The notes beneath the pieces were generated by a model. It was not told the origin of the DNA and did no database searches. It saw only the letters and a program-made list of their open reading frames with translations. A stretch of DNA of 64,000 bases. It comes from Pontibacter cellulosilyticus (lineage in GTDB: Bacteria > Bacteroidota > Bacteroidia > Cytophagales > Hymenobacteraceae). The DNA lies in NCBI RefSeq assembly GCF_014306105.1, contig NZ_JACRVF010000002.1, positions 661,052 through 725,051 on the forward strand, read 5' to 3'. Below are positions 16,143-25,213 of the stretch, piece by piece (position 1 is the stretch's first letter; every line of letters starts with the position of its first letter). Both the position numbers and the translations under genes were made by a program.

Positions 16143-17204
16143 TTAGGCATAGTAGTGCAGGAAGAAGCGTTTTAGCTCTTCGTATTCCTCGTCAAGTATG
16201 GCTGGGAAGTTGGCAATCCGGAAGCTGTTGCGTGCCCATGGACCGTAGCCATTGCCTAACCGGATGTTGTGGTACAAAGCACGCTTTTTGGCTTCATCAA
16301 CCAATCGTTCAGGTGCCTCGATGGCGATAACAGTTTTGGAGCGCACCTCCTCGTTCTCTATCAGCAGTTTAAAATCTGTGAACTGGCTAAAGAAAGTATA
16401 AAGGTCCTCGGCACGGTCTGAAAGCTGCTGATCTATACTTTTTATAAACTCCCGATCCTCAAGCATGCGCTTGAGCAGGTAAATGTTGAGCACATTCGGT
16501 GTATGGGTAGTCTGGTAGTTCAGCATTTTCTCATACATACTTACCAGGCTGTTGTAGTGCCCGCGCTCGTTCATCTGCTTCGCCCTAAAAATTGCCCTCG
16601 GCGAGCAAGCCATAATACCCAAACCGGCTGGTAAGCCAAAGCACTTCTGCACCGATGCAAACCAGATATCTGCCTTTATCAGTTTTAAATTTAACCCGGC
16701 CATCGACGAGGTGGCGTCCACGGCAATCAGGGTATCGCGGAATTTGTTGTGCAGGTTAAGTATTGTAGTGGCAGAAACCTGGGTGCCGTTAGAGGTCTCG
16801 TTTTGGGTAAAGCAGATAAGTTCGGTGTCAGTGCTTATCTCCAGTTGGTCTACTGGCATAGGCTCGTTCACATCAAACTTATAGCCCTCTGATTTCGGCC
16901 TCAGGTTTTTGGCGTACTGGCACCATTTCTCCCCGAAAGAGCCATTATAGATATGGAAGCTTTTGTGTGTTGTAAGGCTTTGGATCAGGATTTCCCAGCA
17001 CTCTGTGGCCGATGAGGTAAAGAAGATGTAGTAGTCTTGCGGGATGTTTAGTTTGCGCTTGATAGAGCCAACCACAGCCCGCGAAAGCTGCACAAATTGC
17101 TCACCTCTGTGGGGCGTGCTCAGAATGCCCTCATCGTACGCATCCTGCATGTAAGCGCGTACTTCACTATATACTTTAGAAGGCCCTGGATAGAAGTTCA
17201 GCAT
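16143..17204 (-). CDS. class V aminotransferase, phosphoserine aminotransferase-like
   Basis: A 353-residue PLP enzyme of the SerC/AGAT branch. It starts with FYPGPSKV (the SerC-type GPxxl start), has the class V substrate segment SSATECWEIL, DATSSMAG before the cofactor site, and the PLP lysine in ASVQKCFGLPAGLG. Phosphoserine aminotransferases convert 3-phosphohydroxypyruvate and glutamate to phosphoserine. This subgroup diverges from classical SerC, and a serA gene is not adjacent, so the substrate is not certain. The upstream gap holds no good promoter box. aroQ lies 87 bases further upstream on the same strand. Confidence 0.8.
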   Translation of the reverse strand: MLNFYPGPSKVYSEVRAYMQDAYDEGILSTPHRGEQFVQLSRAVVGSIKRKLNIPQDYYIFFTSSATECWEILIQSLTTHKSFHIYNGSFGEKWCQYAKNLRPKSEGYKFDVNEPMPVDQLEISTDTELICFTQNETSNGTQVSATTILNLHNKFRDTLIAVDATSSMAGLNLKLIKADIWFASVQKCFGLPAGLGIMACSPRAIFRAKQMNERGHYNSLVSMYEKMLNYQTTHTPNVLNIYLLKRMLEDREFIKSIDQQLSDRAEDLYTFFSQFTDFKLLIENEEVRSKTVIAIEAPERLVDEAKKRALYHNIRLGNGYGPWARNSFRIANFPAILDEEYEELKRFFLHYYA

Positions 17205-17290
17205 GAAGGGAAAGTATAAAAAATATAGGAGTTATACTATACCTGTTCTCAAAAAGTTAGGTCTGTAGATAACGGTAAACTATACCAGAG

Positions 17291-17737
17291 TTACACACTA
17301 AAGCCGATTTGTTTTGGCTTTAACCTTTCAAAATACTGTAAGGCAAGCCGGTAACTTTCCAATCCGAAGCCAACTATCACGCCCTCGCAGTAAGGTGCCA
17401 GCATACTTTTGTGCCTGAAAGCTTCGCGCTTGTATACATTAGAGATATGCACCTCCACAACCGGCGTATCAATGGCCTTGATCGCATCTGAGAGTGCAAC
17501 CGAAGTATGGGTATATGCCCCTGCGTTCATCACGATGCCTTTATAGCTAAAGCCAACTTCGTGCAGCTTATCAATTAAAGCGCCTTCTGTGTTAGATTGA
17601 AAATAAGTGAGCTCCAATGCAGGAAATGCCTCCTTCAGCTCTCCAAAGTAGTCTTCGAAAGAGCGGCTGCCGTAAACGGCTTTTTCGCGTACGCCCAGCA
17701 GGTTCAGGTTAGGGCCGTTCAGGATCAGTATTTTCAT
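17291..17737 (-). CDS. aroQ: type II 3-dehydroquinate dehydratase
   Basis: AroQ dehydrates 3-dehydroquinate to 3-dehydroshikimate in aromatic amino-acid synthesis. It has the ILNGPNLNLLGVRE start, the catalytic Tyr in the flexible loop (VYGSRSFEDY), NAGAYTHTSVALSDA with the base-assisting residues, and EVHISNVYKREAFRHKS with the catalytic His. The frame is open to ATG 17749, but MKILILNGPN is the normal family start, so 17737 is used (148 residues). A TACCTTTG promoter box lies 42-49 bases upstream. The gene is divergent from xerD. Confidence 0.94.
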   Translation of the reverse strand: MKILILNGPNLNLLGVREKAVYGSRSFEDYFGELKEAFPALELTYFQSNTEGALIDKLHEVGFSYKGIVMNAGAYTHTSVALSDAIKAIDTPVVEVHISNVYKREAFRHKSMLAPYCEGVIVGFGLESYRLALQYFERLKPKQIGFSV

Positions 17738-17778
17738 AGAAGCAGGCAATTAGATATTATGGTAAGTTTCTGAGAAGA

Positions 17779-17786
17779 CAAAGGTA
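17779..17786 (-). promoter_or_regulatory. -7 box (TACCTTTG) for aroQ
   Basis: CAAAGGTA on the plus strand. It lies back to back with the xerD box at 17796-17803, 9 bases apart, so the two promoters must overlap in their upstream elements. Confidence 0.5.
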
Positions 17787-17795
17787 AGGATTAAC

Positions 17796-17803
17796 TATAT
17801 TTG
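17796..17803 (+). promoter_or_regulatory. -7 box (TATATTTG) for xerD
   Basis: TATATTTG matches TAnnTTTG. The implied leader of about 120 bases before xerD contains the inverted word repeat at 17816-17930. Confidence 0.45.
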
Positions 17804-17815
17804 CTTAGTTTTTTT

Positions 17816-17930
17816 GACAAAAGAAAATAGATAAAGGACAAAAGACTACAGCTAATTTAGATTAAACCTGTGCCTTCTTCCTTTCTGCAACCTGTCTTTT
17901 GTCTTTAGTCTAACCACCCTTTGTCCCTAA
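17816..17930. repeat. inverted word repeat in the xerD leader
   Basis: gacaaaag, ggacaaaagact and related words (17816-17849) recur inverted as ctgtcttttgtctttagtc and ctttgtccct (17890-17928). The 10-base word gacaaaagac is shared exactly between the arms. The RNA leader of xerD could fold into a long, bulged hairpin. Confidence 0.45.
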
Positions 17931-17931
17931 C

Positions 17932-18831
17932 ATGAGCTGGCATATCACAACAAAGCAATTCGGCGAATACCTAAAGCTGGAAAAATCGCTCTCGAAGCAC
18001 TCTGTAGAGGCATATTTGCGCGATGTGTCGAAGCTAACCGACTTCCTGGAGCTAAAGGGACTAAGCGTTTCACCGCAGCAAATTACGCCAGCGCATATAC
18101 GTGAGTTTCTGGAGTGGGTGGCAGAACTAGGCATGACGCCGCACTCGCAGGCGCGTACGCTTTCAGGCATCAGGGCTTTTTACAAATTCATGATCATGGA
18201 AGATATGCTGCAAACTGACCCTACCGATACAGTAGAGGCTCCAAAGCTTAGCCGCAAACTGCCCGATACGCTTAACTTTCATGAGATAGAGCAGTTGCTA
18301 AGTGCTATTGACCTTTCTACGCCTGAAGGTACACGTAACCGTGCGATGCTGGAAACGCTGTATAGTTCTGGTTTACGTGTTTCCGAGCTTCTGGACCTGC
18401 GCCTGAGCAACCTGTACGAAGATATGGGCTTTTTGAAAGTGGCCGGTAAGGGTGACAAAGAACGCTTGGTGCCAATCGGGCGCGACGCACTAAAGCATAT
18501 CAAACTTTACAAAGAGGGTGTGCGCTGTCACCTCAAAATCAAAAAAGGCCACGAAGATATTATTTTCCTCAACCGCCGCGGTGCACAGATGACGCGCGTG
18601 ATGGTGTTTACGATCATCAAAGACCTGGCTGCAAAAGCCGGAATCCAGAAAACAGTAAGCCCCCATACTTTCCGCCACTCTTTTGCTACGCACCTGATAG
18701 AAGGCGGAGCCGATCTACGTGCGGTACAGGAAATGCTAGGCCACGAGTCCATCACGACTACTGAAATTTATACCCACTTAGACAGGGATTACCTGAAACA
18801 GGTGATCAAGGATTATCATCCTAGGAGTTAG
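17932..18831 (+). CDS. xerD: site-specific tyrosine recombinase XerD
   Basis: XerD resolves chromosome dimers at dif together with XerC and the FtsK motor. The 299-residue protein has an N-terminal SAM-like core-binding domain (about 1-90) and the catalytic domain with the full R-K-H-R-H-Y set: Arg149 in SSGLRVSELL, Lys173 in AGKGDKERL, His245 and Arg248 in PHTFRHSFATHL, His271 in LGHESI, and Tyr280 in TEIYTHLD. The absence of phage or integron neighbours and the conserved position beside aroQ support a housekeeping recombinase. ftsK is 4 kb downstream on the same strand. Confidence 0.93.
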   Translation: MSWHITTKQFGEYLKLEKSLSKHSVEAYLRDVSKLTDFLELKGLSVSPQQITPAHIREFLEWVAELGMTPHSQARTLSGIRAFYKFMIMEDMLQTDPTDTVEAPKLSRKLPDTLNFHEIEQLLSAIDLSTPEGTRNRAMLETLYSSGLRVSELLDLRLSNLYEDMGFLKVAGKGDKERLVPIGRDALKHIKLYKEGVRCHLKIKKGHEDIIFLNRRGAQMTRVMVFTIIKDLAAKAGIQKTVSPHTFRHSFATHLIEGGADLRAVQEMLGHESITTTEIYTHLDRDYLKQVIKDYHPRS

Positions 18832-18898
18832 TAAGAATATCTCTGCAGAGGAATTATGATCGTGTTCGGAGTGCTCTTTCTAAAAAAGCTAATTACAG

Positions 18899-20041
18899 CT
18901 AATAGCCTTTTAAATCAATCTCCTCCGACTCCACTATCGCAACCCGCTTGCCCATTTTTTTCTGGATGATCTTAAAGTGGTGCTGATCTTCTGGGGTGAT
19001 GAGAGAAATTGCTTCGCCGGTGGCACCTGCACGGCCTGTGCGGCCAATGCGGTGAATGTAATCTTTGGGAGAGCGGGGCAGATCGTAGTTAACAACGTGC
19101 GGCAGCTGCTCAATATCAATACCCCGTGAGGCCAGATCGGTGGCGACCAAAACACGCAGGTCTCCTGCTTTAAATTTACGCAAAGCCTCTGTTCTGGCTC
19201 CCTGGCTTTTCTTGCTGTGCATGGTAGCCGCCTGTATGCCATTTTTATTCAGCTTGTCTACCAGGTTATCCGCCGTGCGCGTAGAGGATACAAATACCAG
19301 CACCTGCTGCCAGTCACCCTGTTTTATCAGGTATCTCAGGAACGGGCCTTTCTTTTCGGGGGCTACATTATAGGCTAGCTGCTTAATCTGTTCCGGACTT
19401 ATACTTTCAGCCTCAATCTCGATGGTAACCGGGTTTTGCAGCAGCATTTGGTTTATACTTTGCACATCGTTGCTAAGCGTGGCCGAGAAAAGTATACTTT
19501 GGCGTTTAGCAGGCAGCAGCGAAAAAATCTTATCCATCTCTTCCTTAAAGCCCAAGTTCAGCATTTTATCGGCCTCGTCCAGCACCAGTACCTCCACCTG
19601 AGATAGATGCACCGCTTTCGAATTGATCAGGTCCAACAGTCTTCCTGGTGTAGCCACCAGCACATCAGTGCCTTGCAGCTGCATCATCTGCGGGTTTATA
19701 CTTACACCGCCATACACTGCCAATGTTTTTACTTTTCGGGGCAGGCCAGAACCAAATGCCTGAAATACATCCTTCACCTGCACAGCCAGCTCACGGGTAG
19801 GAACAAGTATAAGTGCCTTTACAAACCTGTTGCGAGAGGGCTCTGTGCGCTGTAGCTTCTCAAGTATAGGTAGCGCAAAGCCGGCTGTTTTACCTGATCC
19901 TGTCTGCGCAATCCCTAACACATCTTTCCCTTTAAGTATAGCAGGTATAGCCTCTTGCTGAATCGGGCGTGGCTGCTCATACTGCTGGGCTGCTATGTTT
20001 TTTAAAAGAGGAGCTGATAAACCGAGGTGTGAAAACGACAT
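18899..20041 (-). CDS. DEAD-box RNA helicase, RhlE type
   Basis: A 380-residue ATP-dependent RNA helicase. The motifs appear in order: Q motif with FSHLGLS...QYEQPRPIQQEAIP, motif I AQTGSGKT, Ia PTRELA, Ib TPGR, II VLDEADKML, III FSATL, IV VLVFVSS, V ATDLASRGIDI, VI HRIGRTGRAG. The short tail after motif VI (about 30 residues) and overall pattern fit the RhlE group, which acts in ribosome assembly and RNA turnover. It lacks the long basic C-terminal extension often seen. A TACCTTTG box is about 80 bases upstream. Confidence 0.9.
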   Translation of the reverse strand: MSFSHLGLSAPLLKNIAAQQYEQPRPIQQEAIPAILKGKDVLGIAQTGSGKTAGFALPILEKLQRTEPSRNRFVKALILVPTRELAVQVKDVFQAFGSGLPRKVKTLAVYGGVSINPQMMQLQGTDVLVATPGRLLDLINSKAVHLSQVEVLVLDEADKMLNLGFKEEMDKIFSLLPAKRQSILFSATLSNDVQSINQMLLQNPVTIEIEAESISPEQIKQLAYNVAPEKKGPFLRYLIKQGDWQQVLVFVSSTRTADNLVDKLNKNGIQAATMHSKKSQGARTEALRKFKAGDLRVLVATDLASRGIDIEQLPHVVNYDLPRSPKDYIHRIGRTGRAGATGEAISLITPEDQHHFKIIQKKMGKRVAIVESEEIDLKGY

Positions 20042-20118
20042 GCGCTGCTTATTTTTTTCTGTACTGATCTATACTTTTTGGTGCACCCTTTTTCTGCTTT
20101 AGAGTAAGTGCTGCGGTG

Positions 20119-20126
20119 CAAAGGTA
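20119..20126 (-). promoter_or_regulatory. -7 box (TACCTTTG) for the DEAD-box helicase
   Basis: CAAAGGTA on the plus strand, about 78 bases before the start codon. It implies a leader of roughly 70 bases. Confidence 0.45.
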
Positions 20127-20259
20127 TGGTTTTATACGTGCGGTTTAGTTCATTACAGCTAAAGTACAGCAGGAATGATGGATGTCATGTGAAAGTACAG
20201 TTATGATTTAGTACCTTGATGTAGAAAACAATTGCTCTGAAACATTTAAGCATGTACAT

Positions 20260-20979
20260 ATGGCTGAAGCGCACGACACAGGAAAGCTGCTGGGAGTTAA
20301 CAAGGAGTTTTTACCGGAGTTTGTTTATGGTGGCATCGATGGCTCCATTACCACTTTTGCTGTAGTAGCAGGAGCAACCGGTGCTAACCTCGACATCCCG
20401 GTGGTGATCATACTTGGGTTTGCCAACCTGATAGCCGATGGGTTTTCGATGTCGGTGGGTAATTTTTTCTCTACCAAAGCCAGCCTCGACAGCTACGATA
20501 AAAACAAGAACATTGAGTACTGGGAGATTGAAAATAAACGAGAAACAGAAATAGAAGAGATACGACAGATTTACCGCAATAAAGGATTTAAAGGCGAGTT
20601 GCTGGAGCAGGTAGTGGAGGTGATCACGTCGGATAAGGATGTGTGGGTGGAGACTATGATGAAGGAAGAACTGGAGATGACCAAAGACCGGAAGTCACCT
20701 TACCAAACCGCCGGCATGACTTTTTTCTCTTTCCTGCTGATCGGCTTTATTCCGCTTGCCGCTTATGTGTATGCGCTTGTTTTTGAGACCAGCAAACAAA
20801 ATCTGTTTATCTATGCCTGCGTGCTTACCGGCCTGGCGTTTTGTATCATTGGGGTGCTTAAAAGTATGGTTAATCAGAAAAATGCCATCAGAGGTATTGC
20901 TGAGACATTGTTTTTAGGAGGCATTGCTGCCGTGCTAGCCTACTTTGCAGGAGCTGTGCTGGAGAATCTGTTCCGGTAG
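20260..20979 (+). CDS. VIT1/CCC1-family metal (Fe2+/Mn2+) transporter
   Basis: A 239-residue integral membrane protein with five predicted helices. Typical VIT1/CCC1 features are the first helix FVYGGIDGSITTFAVVAGATGA, the second helix with NLIADGFSMSVGNF, a long charged cytoplasmic loop rich in Glu (about 70-145, including EIENKRETEIEEIRQIY and MMKEELEM) that binds metal in plant VIT1, and C-terminal helices with FIPLAAYVYAL and GGIAAVLAYFAGAVL. It probably exports cytosolic Fe2+ or Mn2+. It stands alone, and no Fur-like box was recognised in the 218-bp upstream gap. Confidence 0.87.
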   Translation: MAEAHDTGKLLGVNKEFLPEFVYGGIDGSITTFAVVAGATGANLDIPVVIILGFANLIADGFSMSVGNFFSTKASLDSYDKNKNIEYWEIENKRETEIEEIRQIYRNKGFKGELLEQVVEVITSDKDVWVETMMKEELEMTKDRKSPYQTAGMTFFSFLLIGFIPLAAYVYALVFETSKQNLFIYACVLTGLAFCIIGVLKSMVNQKNAIRGIAETLFLGGIAAVLAYFAGAVLENLFR

Positions 20980-21073
20980 AAAGTAAATTGGAGCATTGTT
21001 ATTTCCATCTACTTTATAGCACCCTATACTTTTCGAAATTCTTTCTATTTCTGTATTCCTAAAATAATGAGCT

Positions 21074-21081
21074 TATATTTG
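21074..21081 (+). promoter_or_regulatory. -7 box (TATATTTG) for pyrD
   Basis: TATATTTG fits TAnnTTTG and lies 31 bases before the pyrD start, giving a leader of about 25 bases. Confidence 0.5.
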
Positions 21082-21112
21082 TAAGCAGCAATCTAAACCC
21101 AAAAAAGCTGCC

Positions 21113-22144
21113 GTGTATAAAAGCCTGCTCCGCCCGCTGCTGTTCCAACTAGACCCCGAAAAAGTACATTACCTTACTGCCGATGCCGTTAAATTTGGTT
21201 ACAAGCTGCCTTTTATAGAAAACATAACCCAAAGTATGTTTCAGGTACAGGACCAGCGCCTGGAGCGGGAACTGTTCGGGTTAAAGTTTCCAAACCCGGT
21301 TGGCCTGGCAGCTGGCTTCGATAAGGATGCTAAGCTGATAGATGAGTTTGCTCACTTTGGATTCGGATTTATTGAAATAGGAACCCTCACACCAAAGCCA
21401 CAGTCCGGTAACGAAAAGCCGCGCCTGTTCCGCCTGCCTAAAGACCAGGCTATCATCAACCGTATGGGCTTTAACAACGAAGGCGTGGATGCTGCCGTGA
21501 GAAGGCTGGAAAAGCGCAAAAGCAGTATCATTGTAGGCGGCAACATCGGCAAAAACAAAGTAACACCTAACGAAGAGGCGACCAACGACTACCTCTACAG
21601 CTTTAAGGCTTTGTTTGATGTAGTAGACTATTTTGTAGTGAATGTAAGCTCGCCTAACACACCGGACCTGCGTGCCCTGCAAGACAAAGAGCCGCTGCAA
21701 AAGCTGCTGCTAACTCTTCAGGAAGAAAACCAGAAGCACGCCACACCAAAGCCACTGCTGCTTAAAATTGCCCCCGACCTTAACTCAGAGCAGCTCAACG
21801 ATATCATTGAAATTGCTATTGAGGCCAGGCTAAGCGGCATAATCGCTACAAACACCACTGTGAGCAGAGCCGGGTTGCATACTTCGCCAGATACAGTTGC
21901 TGGAATAGGTATGGGTGGCCTCAGCGGAAAACCACTTACCCATCACTCTACCCAAATTGTAAGACATCTGCGTACATACTTGCCAAAAGAAATAAAGCTG
22001 ATTGGTGTGGGCGGCATTATGACGGCAGACGATGCCGTGGAAAAAATGCAGGCTGGAGCCGACTTGGTACAGTTATACACCGGTTTTATCTACGAAGGCC
22101 CTGCGCTGGTAACACGCATTAATAAGAAATTGCTAACGCTTTAG
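21113..22144 (+). CDS. pyrD: class 2 dihydroorotate dehydrogenase (quinone)
   Basis: PyrD oxidises dihydroorotate to orotate at the membrane using quinone. The 343-residue protein starts with GTG at 21113 and has the class 2 N-terminal helix region [20 protein letters not shown] that reaches the membrane. FMN-binding parts are visible ([41 protein letters not shown]), and the catalytic Ser lies in [38 protein letters not shown] closes the FMN phosphate site. The TATATTTG box 31 bases upstream supports this start. Confidence 0.96.
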   Translation: MYKSLLRPLLFQLDPEKVHYLTADAVKFGYKLPFIENITQSMFQVQDQRLERELFGLKFPNPVGLAAGFDKDAKLIDEFAHFGFGFIEIGTLTPKPQSGNEKPRLFRLPKDQAIINRMGFNNEGVDAAVRRLEKRKSSIIVGGNIGKNKVTPNEEATNDYLYSFKALFDVVDYFVVNVSSPNTPDLRALQDKEPLQKLLLTLQEENQKHATPKPLLLKIAPDLNSEQLNDIIEIAIEARLSGIIATNTTVSRAGLHTSPDTVAGIGMGGLSGKPLTHHSTQIVRHLRTYLPKEIKLIGVGGIMTADDAVEKMQAGADLVQLYTGFIYEGPALVTRINKKLLTL

Positions 22145-22574
22145 TCGTTTTCGTTATTAGGTAAGACACTCACAGTTTTCGAAGACACTGTGAAGTCATT
22201 TATTTAACTCTTCCTGGCGCAAGTCTTAAGCGAAGCGTGACTTGTGACTTTTCATGAGAGGAATTCTTCAGACTTCCGAAAGCCATACTTGTTCCTTTAC
22301 TTTCTCACGCAAGTCTGAAGATTTGTTGCCATTCACCAGCACAAGAAGCACTACGCTTAACAGTTGCGCTATGACAACAAACAAGACGCAAAATATTGCC
22401 TCTCTATGTTCTGTAATTGTTAGCAATCAACAATTTCGCGGTTTAGCCATTCAATAATTAGCCATCAGGAACTACCAGCCAAATTATTTCACAAATTTGA
22501 GTAAAAGCCTTCCCTTTTGCTGGGTGCATCTATCCAAAAAAATGTAAATTTGAAATCTTAATTAGTCAGAGGGT
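22145..22574. other. 430-bp intergenic gap before ftsK
   Basis: No convincing gene is seen. A 67-codon ORF at 22254-22457 has no family features. The gap contains a 10-bp inverted repeat (cttcagactt 22266-22275 / aagtctgaag 22311-22320), a small cacag...ctgtg hairpin at about 22172-22193, a cluster of AACAATT-type words near 22425-22460, and the ftsK promoter box at 22545. Confidence 0.5.
22545..22552 (+). promoter_or_regulatory. -7 box (TAAATTTG) for ftsK
   Basis: TAAATTTG lies 23 bases before the ftsK start. A TTTTG that could be the upstream element is 26 bases away, which is longer than usual. Confidence 0.45.
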
Positions 22575-25187
22575 ATGGCCAAGAACACTTACAGAAACGA
22601 TACGCTTAATTATGGGCGGCAGAATGAGGTGCGGGGTAAGAATGAGCCACGCAGGGCAAATGTGCCTAAAAGCGAGATGGGCAAGCAGGCCAAGAAAAAA
22701 TGGTCGTTTAAGTTGCCGTCTTTCTCGTTGCCAAGTATAAATATCGATTTTTTTAAGGATCGTAGGGTTAAGCTTACCGTTGGCTTTACGTTTCTGCTGC
22801 TTTCCTTCTGCATGACCATTGCCTTTGTGTCGTACCTGTTCACGGGTAATGCAGACCAGAGCGTGGTTTATTCTGTAGACGGCACTGGTTTAAAAGAGTC
22901 TGGCAAAGAGGCTGAGAACTGGCTGGGGCTATTTGGTGCGTGGCTGTCGCATATCTTCATTCATCAACTGGTAGGCCTGGGTGCCTTCTTTATCATACCT
23001 ATATTCTTTATAACGGGCCTGCGCATTGTATTTAAGCGCGTTACCATTTCCCTTTCTTACATACTTGGCCTTTGCAGCTTTAGTACTTTGTGGCTTTGCC
23101 TGATGCTCGGCTATGTTGTATTTGCTTTTGATGCTGTTGGCAGGTTTGGCTTTCTAGGCGGAGGCATCGGTATAGAGGCAGCTATCTGGATGAACAGCCT
23201 AATTGGCTGGGGCTCGTGGCTGGTGCTTGGTTTCCTGATGCTGGTGTTTTTAGTAGGGTTCTTTAACATCACAAGTATAAACTGGGGCTCTAAAACCAAA
23301 GAAGAGGAAGCAGAAGAGGATAAGCAGTTAGGGAATTATGCTGCAGCGCAGTCGCTGGGCGATGTGCTGGGCAACGGTAGCCGAAGTATAAACCACAACG
23401 CTGACCCAACGGCCTCTCTTGAATATGAAGAGGAGACTGAAGACGAAGAAGAGCTGTATGACGAGGACGACGAAGAAATAAACCGTGCCCTGGAAATGGA
23501 GCTGAGTTCCTTAACGCCATTGAATGAAGCTCCTGCCAAGCCGGCTGGCCCTACCTTAGAGCTTGATATTGACGACGCGCTGCTGGAAGAAGAGGAGTTT
23601 GACAATACCGAAGAGCCGGAAATGGAGCTGAAAATTGAGCAGACTCCTGAAGAGGCAGAAGCGGACATAATTTCAGGAGAGAACTACGATCCAACCCTTG
23701 ACCTTGCCCGTTACCAGTACCCACACATCGACCTGTTGAACGACTACGGAACGAACAAAATTCAGGTAACGAAAGAAGAACTGGAGGAAAATAAAGACAA
23801 GATCGTAGCTACGCTGGGCCATTATAACATCGGAATCGCCAGCATTAAGGCCACCATCGGCCCAACGGTTACACTTTATGAGATTGTGCCGGATGCTGGT
23901 GTGCGTATCTCCAAAATCAAAAATCTGGAAGATGACATTGCCTTGAGCTTAGCAGCTTTGGGTATACGTATCATTGCACCAATTCCGGGTAAGGGTACCA
24001 TTGGTATCGAGGTGCCGAACACGAAGAAAGAGATGGTTTCCATTAAATCCATACTTTCTACGGAGAAGTTCATGAAGAGCGACATGGACCTGCCAATTGC
24101 CTTCGGTAAAACCATTACCAACGAAGTTTTCATCACCGACCTTGCCAAGATGCCTCACTTGCTTATGGCGGGTGCTACGGGTCAGGGTAAGTCGGTTGGC
24201 TTGAACGCTATACTTACCTCGTTACTTTACAAGCGCCACCCTTCGCAGCTTAAATTCGTACTTGTCGATCCGAAGAAGGTGGAATTATCTCTGTTCAATA
24301 AGATTGAGCGCCACTTTTTAGCTAAGCTGCCGGATAGCGAAGAGCCTATTATTACTGATACTAAAAAGGTAGTAAACACGCTGAACTCGCTGTGCATGGA
24401 GATGGATATGCGCTACGACCTTTTAAAAGACGCCGGCTGCCGTAACCTGAAAGAGTATAACCGCAAGTTTGTAGAGCGTAAGCTGAACCCGAAAAAAGGC
24501 CACCGCTTTATGCCGTTTATCGTGTTGGTGATTGACGAGTTGGCTGACTTGATGATGACTGCCGGTAAAGAGGTAGAAACGCCGATTGCACGTCTGGCCC
24601 AGCTAGCCCGAGCTATTGGTATTCACCTGGTGGTGGCTACGCAGCGTCCGTCGGTAAACGTGATCACGGGTATCATCAAAGCTAACTTCCCGGCGCGCAT
24701 CTCCTTCAAAGTAACCTCTAAAATAGACTCCCGCACTATTCTGGATGCCGGCGGTGCCGACCAATTGATAGGCCAAGGTGACATGCTCTTCTCTATCGGC
24801 TCTGATATGGTGCGTATTCAGTGTGCTTTTGTGGATACTCCGGAAGTAGATAGGATATGCGACTTCATCGGGGAGCAGCAGGGGTACCACGATGCCTACC
24901 TGTTACCTGAATTTGTTGGTGATGAAAGTGGTTCTGAGAAAGCCGATTTCGACCCAAGCTCTAAAGATCCATTATTTGAAGAGGCTGCCCGCATTATTGT
25001 GCAGCACCAGCAGGGAAGCACCTCGCTGCTGCAGCGCCGCCTGAAACTAGGTTACAACCGTGCAGGCCGCTTAATTGACCAGCTCGAGAGTGCAGGTGTG
25101 GTAGGTCCGTTTGAGGGAAGTAAGGCCCGCGAAGTTTTAATTCCAGACGAATACAGTTTGGAACAGTTATTGAATACAATGGGGTAG
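22575..25187 (+). CDS. ftsK: DNA translocase FtsK/SpoIIIE
   Basis: FtsK pumps chromosomal DNA at the division septum and activates XerCD at dif. The 870-residue protein has a basic N-terminus, four or five membrane helices (about 60-230), and a very acidic linker (about 235-370, with runs such as EEETEDEEELYDEDDEE). The alpha-beta motor follows, with Walker A GATGQGKSVG and Walker B IVLVIDELADLMM. The C-terminal gamma winged-helix domain (from LFEEAARIIVQHQQGSTSLLQ) reads polar DNA motifs. lolA follows after 26 bases, a pairing common in Bacteroidota. Confidence 0.96.
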   Translation: MAKNTYRNDTLNYGRQNEVRGKNEPRRANVPKSEMGKQAKKKWSFKLPSFSLPSINIDFFKDRRVKLTVGFTFLLLSFCMTIAFVSYLFTGNADQSVVYSVDGTGLKESGKEAENWLGLFGAWLSHIFIHQLVGLGAFFIIPIFFITGLRIVFKRVTISLSYILGLCSFSTLWLCLMLGYVVFAFDAVGRFGFLGGGIGIEAAIWMNSLIGWGSWLVLGFLMLVFLVGFFNITSINWGSKTKEEEAEEDKQLGNYAAAQSLGDVLGNGSRSINHNADPTASLEYEEETEDEEELYDEDDEEINRALEMELSSLTPLNEAPAKPAGPTLELDIDDALLEEEEFDNTEEPEMELKIEQTPEEAEADIISGENYDPTLDLARYQYPHIDLLNDYGTNKIQVTKEELEENKDKIVATLGHYNIGIASIKATIGPTVTLYEIVPDAGVRISKIKNLEDDIALSLAALGIRIIAPIPGKGTIGIEVPNTKKEMVSIKSILSTEKFMKSDMDLPIAFGKTITNEVFITDLAKMPHLLMAGATGQGKSVGLNAILTSLLYKRHPSQLKFVLVDPKKVELSLFNKIERHFLAKLPDSEEPIITDTKKVVNTLNSLCMEMDMRYDLLKDAGCRNLKEYNRKFVERKLNPKKGHRFMPFIVLVIDELADLMMTAGKEVETPIARLAQLARAIGIHLVVATQRPSVNVITGIIKANFPARISFKVTSKIDSRTILDAGGADQLIGQGDMLFSIGSDMVRIQCAFVDTPEVDRICDFIGEQQGYHDAYLLPEFVGDESGSEKADFDPSSKDPLFEEAARIIVQHQQGSTSLLQRRLKLGYNRAGRLIDQLESAGVVGPFEGSKAREVLIPDEYSLEQLLNTMG

Positions 25188-25213
25188 ATTTACCTAAGGA
25201 TTAAATTTTAAAC

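Noticed and set aside
22254..22457. 67-codon ORF between pyrD and ftsK
   Set aside because: The composition is Ser/Thr-rich and irregular, there is no family motif, and it crosses an inverted repeat. It is most likely non-coding.
23336..23668. 110-codon Ser-rich reverse ORF inside ftsK
   Set aside because: It is the antisense reading of the acidic FtsK linker, where GAA/GAG/GAT codons read as Ser/Leu/Ile codons on the other strand.
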